NCBI RefSeq assembly: GCF_017912555.1
Contig: NZ_JAERSD010000009.1
Coordinates: forward strand, 62,001 to 126,000
Length of the DNA stretch: 64,000 nt
Reading direction: 5' to 3'
Source: Bacillus sp. REN3
GTDB taxonomy: Bacteria > Bacillota > Bacilli > Bacillales > Cytobacillaceae
Below are positions 63,633 through 64,000 of this stretch, in pieces. Numbering within the stretch: the first letter of the stretch is position 1; every line of letters begins with the position of its first letter. The translations under genes were made by a program, and so were the position numbers. The notes below the pieces were generated by a model that saw only the letters and a list, made by a program, of their open reading frames with translations, did no database searches and was not told the DNA's origin.

Positions 63633-63670
63633 ATGATGCAGGCGATTTCGCCTGCATCATTCATTTTTTA
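63633..63670 (+). terminator. Terminator of rib operon
   Basis: ATGATGCAGGCG, loop ATTT, CGCCTGCATCAT, then TCATTTTTT. Confidence 0.92.
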
Positions 63671-63763
63671 AAATCCTCGCCGCAGTTTGTTAATAATTTG
63701 TTCATAAATTCTGGATAAAATGAAAGCATGTAAGCAGATTGTTTATATTCAGGAGGTATGAAC

Positions 63764-64000
63764 ATGAATGAATACGATGAGCGTTCCCGGCACCAGGGAG
63801 CCGAGCGTGCGAGGAAGCCAAATAAACTCAAAAGCTTCGTTTCAACAATCACGGCCGGAATGATTGGTTCTGCCATTACTCTAGCGGCTGTAAGCTACGC
63901 TGACTTTGGCGGGAGCAAGCAGCTACAATCACAAACAGCAGCCGAAATGTCTGCCGGATCCTCCAAGCTTGCTGTTTCGCCAGCTTCGGCAAAAAACAGC
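63764..64000 (+). CDS. N-terminus of probable HtrA-type membrane serine protease (cut by window end)
   Basis: 79 codons visible from ATG 63764 (AGGAGG 7 nt upstream). Hydrophilic cytoplasmic start MNEYDERSRHQGAERARK, one transmembrane helix (about 25-46: FVSTITAGMIGSAITLAAVSY) and then a Ser/Ala/Gln-rich extracytoplasmic linker. This topology fits HtrA/YyxA (Do-like) proteases of Bacillus, but the protease domain lies beyond the window, so the call rests on the N-terminus only. Confidence 0.5.
   Translation, partial: MNEYDERSRHQGAERARKPNKLKSFVSTITAGMIGSAITLAAVSYADFGGSKQLQSQTAAEMSAGSSKLAVSPASAKNS

Overview
The window looks like a chromosomal segment of a Gram-positive, endospore-forming Bacillaceae member (Bacillus sensu lato; I cannot name the genus). 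The reasons are moderate GC, strong GGAGG ribosome binding sites, frequent TTG/GTG starts, FMN, c-di-AMP and c-di-GMP riboswitches, a ribD-ribE-ribBA-ribH operon in Bacillus order, a SleB-type cell-wall hydrolase, and homologues of Bacillus yrkE-J, ywrAB, nadE and the AmiE/NagZ/NamZ peptidoglycan-salvage enzymes.

Layout. 1-3.1 kb: a DedA membrane protein, a PlcR-like TPR regulator followed by a 51-codon secreted peptide gene carrying the heptapeptide ADLPSQH twice, and a BNR-type lipoprotein. 3.2-5.4 kb: first sulfane-sulfur cluster (TusA-rhodanese, DsrE, rhodanese-MBL). 5.5-12 kb: a 5'-nucleotidase-like phosphoesterase, then a minus-strand thiol/redox block (CcdA, two-component system, OsmC-like protein, Lgt-sized membrane protein, TlpA/ResA thioredoxin) interrupted by a 424-bp MITE. 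12-18.5 kb: a LysR regulator and a cbb3-type oxidase cluster (CcoN, CcoO, mono-haem CcoP-like protein, CcoG-like Fe-S protein, beta-propeller/cytochrome c lipoprotein), with two tiny flanking genes, one CcoS-like. 18.8-22.3 kb: second sulfur cluster in the order yrkE-F-H-I-J. 22.4-31.5 kb: a lipid kinase, an amino-acid ABC transporter, a Ktr-type K+ transporter under a c-di-AMP riboswitch, and a BMP lipoprotein/chemoreceptor pair. 31.5-37.5 kb: a 104-bp tandem repeat, split chromate transporter, DUF445 protein, second MITE, PAS-STAS protein, DoxX. 37.6-50 kb: an MFS transporter, CstB-like persulfide dioxygenase, a two-component system, Gfo/Idh/MocA oxidoreductase, lactonase, NadE, a c-di-GMP riboswitch before a 74-aa orphan, a MazG-like protein, a second DoxX nearly identical over most of its length to the first, DinB and HIT proteins. 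50-58 kb: AmiE-NagZ-NamZ, a small zinc protein, Dps, a LysM/SleB hydrolase. 59-63.7 kb: CsoR and the FMN-riboswitch riboflavin operon; the window ends inside what looks like an HtrA-type protease.

Themes. (i) Reactive-sulfur handling is unusually dense: two yrk clusters share a TACC-N6-GGTA operator abutting the predicted -10, and a CstB-like enzyme lies 18 kb further on. (ii) The most novel-looking system is the PlcR/PapR-like regulator with a double-pheromone precursor; the two heptapeptide copies differ only at synonymous positions. (iii) A MITE family with GGCTCTGTTAAA-type terminal inverted repeats and 8-bp target duplications has seeded the region, with decayed or partial relatives near 33.3, 57.8 and 63.0 kb. 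No tRNA, rRNA, CRISPR array, prophage or complete transposase gene was seen.
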